Shown piece after piece: positions 6,068 through 7,396 of a stretch of DNA of 7,396 nucleotides (its first letter is position 1; each line of letters begins with the position of its first letter). The notes beneath the pieces were generated by a model. It was not told the origin of the DNA. It saw only the letters and a list, made by a program, of their open reading frames with translations, and searched no databases. Source of the stretch: Planctomycetota bacterium (GTDB lineage Bacteria; Planctomycetota; Planctomycetia; Isosphaerales; Isosphaeraceae); assembly GCA_021778575.1 (NCBI GenBank), contig JAJYCH010000226.1, positions 1 to 7,396 on the forward strand, in the 5' to 3' direction. The translations under genes were made by a program, and so were the position numbers.

Positions 6068-7396
6068 TTATTTGTCGGGTTTCGCGGCAGGTCGCGAGGT
6101 TGGGTCGGGTTCGGGATCAGCGGTGAATTTCGAGGCGGGTCCTTCTTCCTTCCGCTTCTTGCGGTCGGCGTCGATCCGGGCGAAGGCGGCCGCGTGATCC
6201 CCTTTGAAATTGTCCTTGAGATCCTTGATCCCGAGCTGTTCGAAGCCGTACAGGAAGTCCTCGACAACGTCGCGACCGGCGCGTCCCTTGGGATCGAATC
6301 GCGTGAGCAAGAACCAGTAGATTGGCGAAGAATAACCATACTGGCCGAGGTCGCGGGCGATGTCGGCGTAGGCGAGCAGATCGGCCTGTGTCTTGGACGG
6401 GTCCTTGAACAGGGTGTTGATCTCGGCCCGGCGGAGGACCTGGAACGCTTCTTCGCGTCCATGGGCGAGGGCCAGGGTCGGGTAGAGCGGGTCGGCCTTG
6501 AGGATCGCCGCTCGGGCTTCGGGCCAGCCGGCATGGGCCTCGTCGATCGTCTTTTTCTGCTCCAGTAACTCGGCCCGTCGGCTGTGAAATTGTTCGTAGA
6601 TCGTCCAGGCCGAGGCAGGATTTTCGAGAAGAATGCCGTTGTAGACCGTGATCGCATCGGCAAATTTGCCCGCGTCGTGGAGTTCGATTCCCTGGTTCAT
6701 CCGGGCCTCGATCCCCTTGGATAACAGGGAGTGCAGCGCCAGGAACTCACCGAGTAGCCGACTGGTGGCCGACTTGTTGGCGTCGAACGGTCGGGCGATA
6801 TCGGCCAGCCGACGGGCCTGGTCGAGTTCTCCGTTCGAGGCGTGAAGCGCGGCCCTGACGACCAGGACCAGCGTGTCGCCGGGGGTCATCTCGAGCATTG
6901 CCCGCCAGTAGTCGGGATTCCGCTCGGTCAGAGCCGCGACGTCGAGTGGTCGATTGAGGTCGAGCTTCGCGAGCGTCCGCCCGAGGTTCACGACCCCTTC
7001 GAATTTGGGGTCGGCCCGGGAAGCTCCGGCGGCGACCACGGGGATCGCCTGCTCCCGCGCCCAGGTCCGAAGGATGGCGACCTGATCGGCGGTCGACGAC
7101 GCGGCACAGCGATCCAGGAGCGCCCGGAACGGGTCGACAAGCTTCGGCTCGAAGGCACGGGTCGGGTCGGGATCGCCGCCGTTGATCCTCGCGTTGACCC
7201 GAAACGAGAAGTCGACCACCTTGGGTCGAGGGGCCTTCGACAGGTCGATCAGGCCCAGCACGGCCCTGGTCTCGGCGTCGGAGAGCGCGGGTCGTCCCGC
7301 GACGATCACCTCGGGCTTGCCTTGTTTGCGCAGGAGGAACTGGATCGCCAGGTCACGCGGGGCTTTTTCGGCACCGAATTGCGTTTCGATCCCGGC
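6068..7396 (-). CDS. TPR-like helical repeat protein, N-terminus beyond the window edge
   Basis: The frame is open from the right edge to TAA at 6070-6068, giving 442 visible residues. A GTG at 7309 is in frame, but coding-quality sequence continues upstream of it (DLAIQFLLRKQGKPE), so the real start is outside the window. The protein is mostly alpha-helical. A TPR-like pair is visible at about residues 233-258 (MNQGIELHDAGKFADAITVYNG and following), with a looser helical hairpin at about 173-205 (ALHASNGELDQARRLADIAR). The C-terminus is a charged, disordered tail (RKKRKEEG followed by a Pro/Asp/Lys-rich stretch). I cannot assign a function: such repeats usually serve as protein-binding scaffolds. 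The gene lies 42 bases upstream of the M14 carboxypeptidase on the same strand with no terminator between, so the two are probably co-transcribed. Whether an export signal exists cannot be seen. Confidence 0.8.
   Translation of the reverse strand, partial: AGIETQFGAEKAPRDLAIQFLLRKQGKPEVIVAGRPALSDAETRAVLGLIDLSKAPRPKVVDFSFRVNARINGGDPDPTRAFEPKLVDPFRALLDRCAASSTADQVAILRTWAREQAIPVVAAGASRADPKFEGVVNLGRTLAKLDLNRPLDVAALTERNPDYWRAMLEMTPGDTLVLVVRAALHASNGELDQARRLADIARPFDANKSATSRLLGEFLALHSLLSKGIEARMNQGIELHDAGKFADAITVYNGILLENPASAWTIYEQFHSRRAELLEQKKTIDEAHAGWPEARAAILKADPLYPTLALAHGREEAFQVLRRAEINTLFKDPSKTQADLLAYADIARDLGQYGYSSPIYWFLLTRFDPKGRAGRDVVEDFLYGFEQLGIKDLKDNFKGDHAAAFARIDADRKKRKEEGPASKFTADPEPDPTSRPAAKPDK

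Noticed and set aside
6022..6663. Minus-strand open frame of 213 codons overlapping the TPR-like gene
   Set aside because: Ser/Arg/Pro/Thr-rich translation typical of an out-of-frame reading of a high-GC gene; the other frame is coherent and continues to the window edge.

Overview
The window looks like chromosomal DNA of a planctomycete, probably an Isosphaeraceae-like member of the Planctomycetota. This is inferred from domain combinations typical of that phylum: a xylose-isomerase-like TIM barrel joined to a Pirellula/Verrucomicrobium-type c-haem domain, an isochorismatase-like domain joined to ThuA, and a secreted M14 carboxypeptidase with acidic DxDxDG inserts. GC content is high in most genes (about 65% in the stretches I counted) and most products carry an export signal. 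No database search was possible, so the family calls rest on motifs read by eye.

Layout. Positions 1-1397 (minus) hold a TIM-barrel plus haem protein whose C-terminus runs off the left edge. It is transcribed divergently, across a 138-base control region (1398-1535), from an exported isochorismatase-like/ThuA fusion at 1536-3140 (plus). That gene ends in a compound hairpin followed by five Ts (3157-3196). From there to the right edge all genes are on the minus strand and closely packed. In transcription order they are: a TPR-like protein (7396-6068, 5' end outside the window), an M14 zinc carboxypeptidase (6025-4248, interrupted by a frameshift near 4880), a small DUF6582-like protein (4177-3926), and a membrane-anchored protein of unknown function with markedly lower GC (3894-3199). 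Gaps in this run are 31 to 70 bases, so one operon is plausible.

How the genes may work together. The divergent pair suggests periplasmic breakdown of modified sugars coupled to electron transfer. ThuA-like proteins and TIM-barrel 'sugar phosphate isomerase/epimerase' proteins recur in 3-keto-sugar pathways, and a covalent haem could pass electrons onward. This is inference only. The TPR and M14 genes look like an exported peptide-processing pair. The DUF6582-like and low-GC genes have no assigned role.

The points most worth checking are the carboxypeptidase frameshift (one base restores a 592-residue protein), the loss of the usual metal-ligand pattern in the TIM barrel fused to a haem domain, and the low-GC orphan gene at the end of the minus-strand run. 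I saw no RNA gene, mobile element, CRISPR array or integration site, and no gene-free stretch longer than 300 bases.
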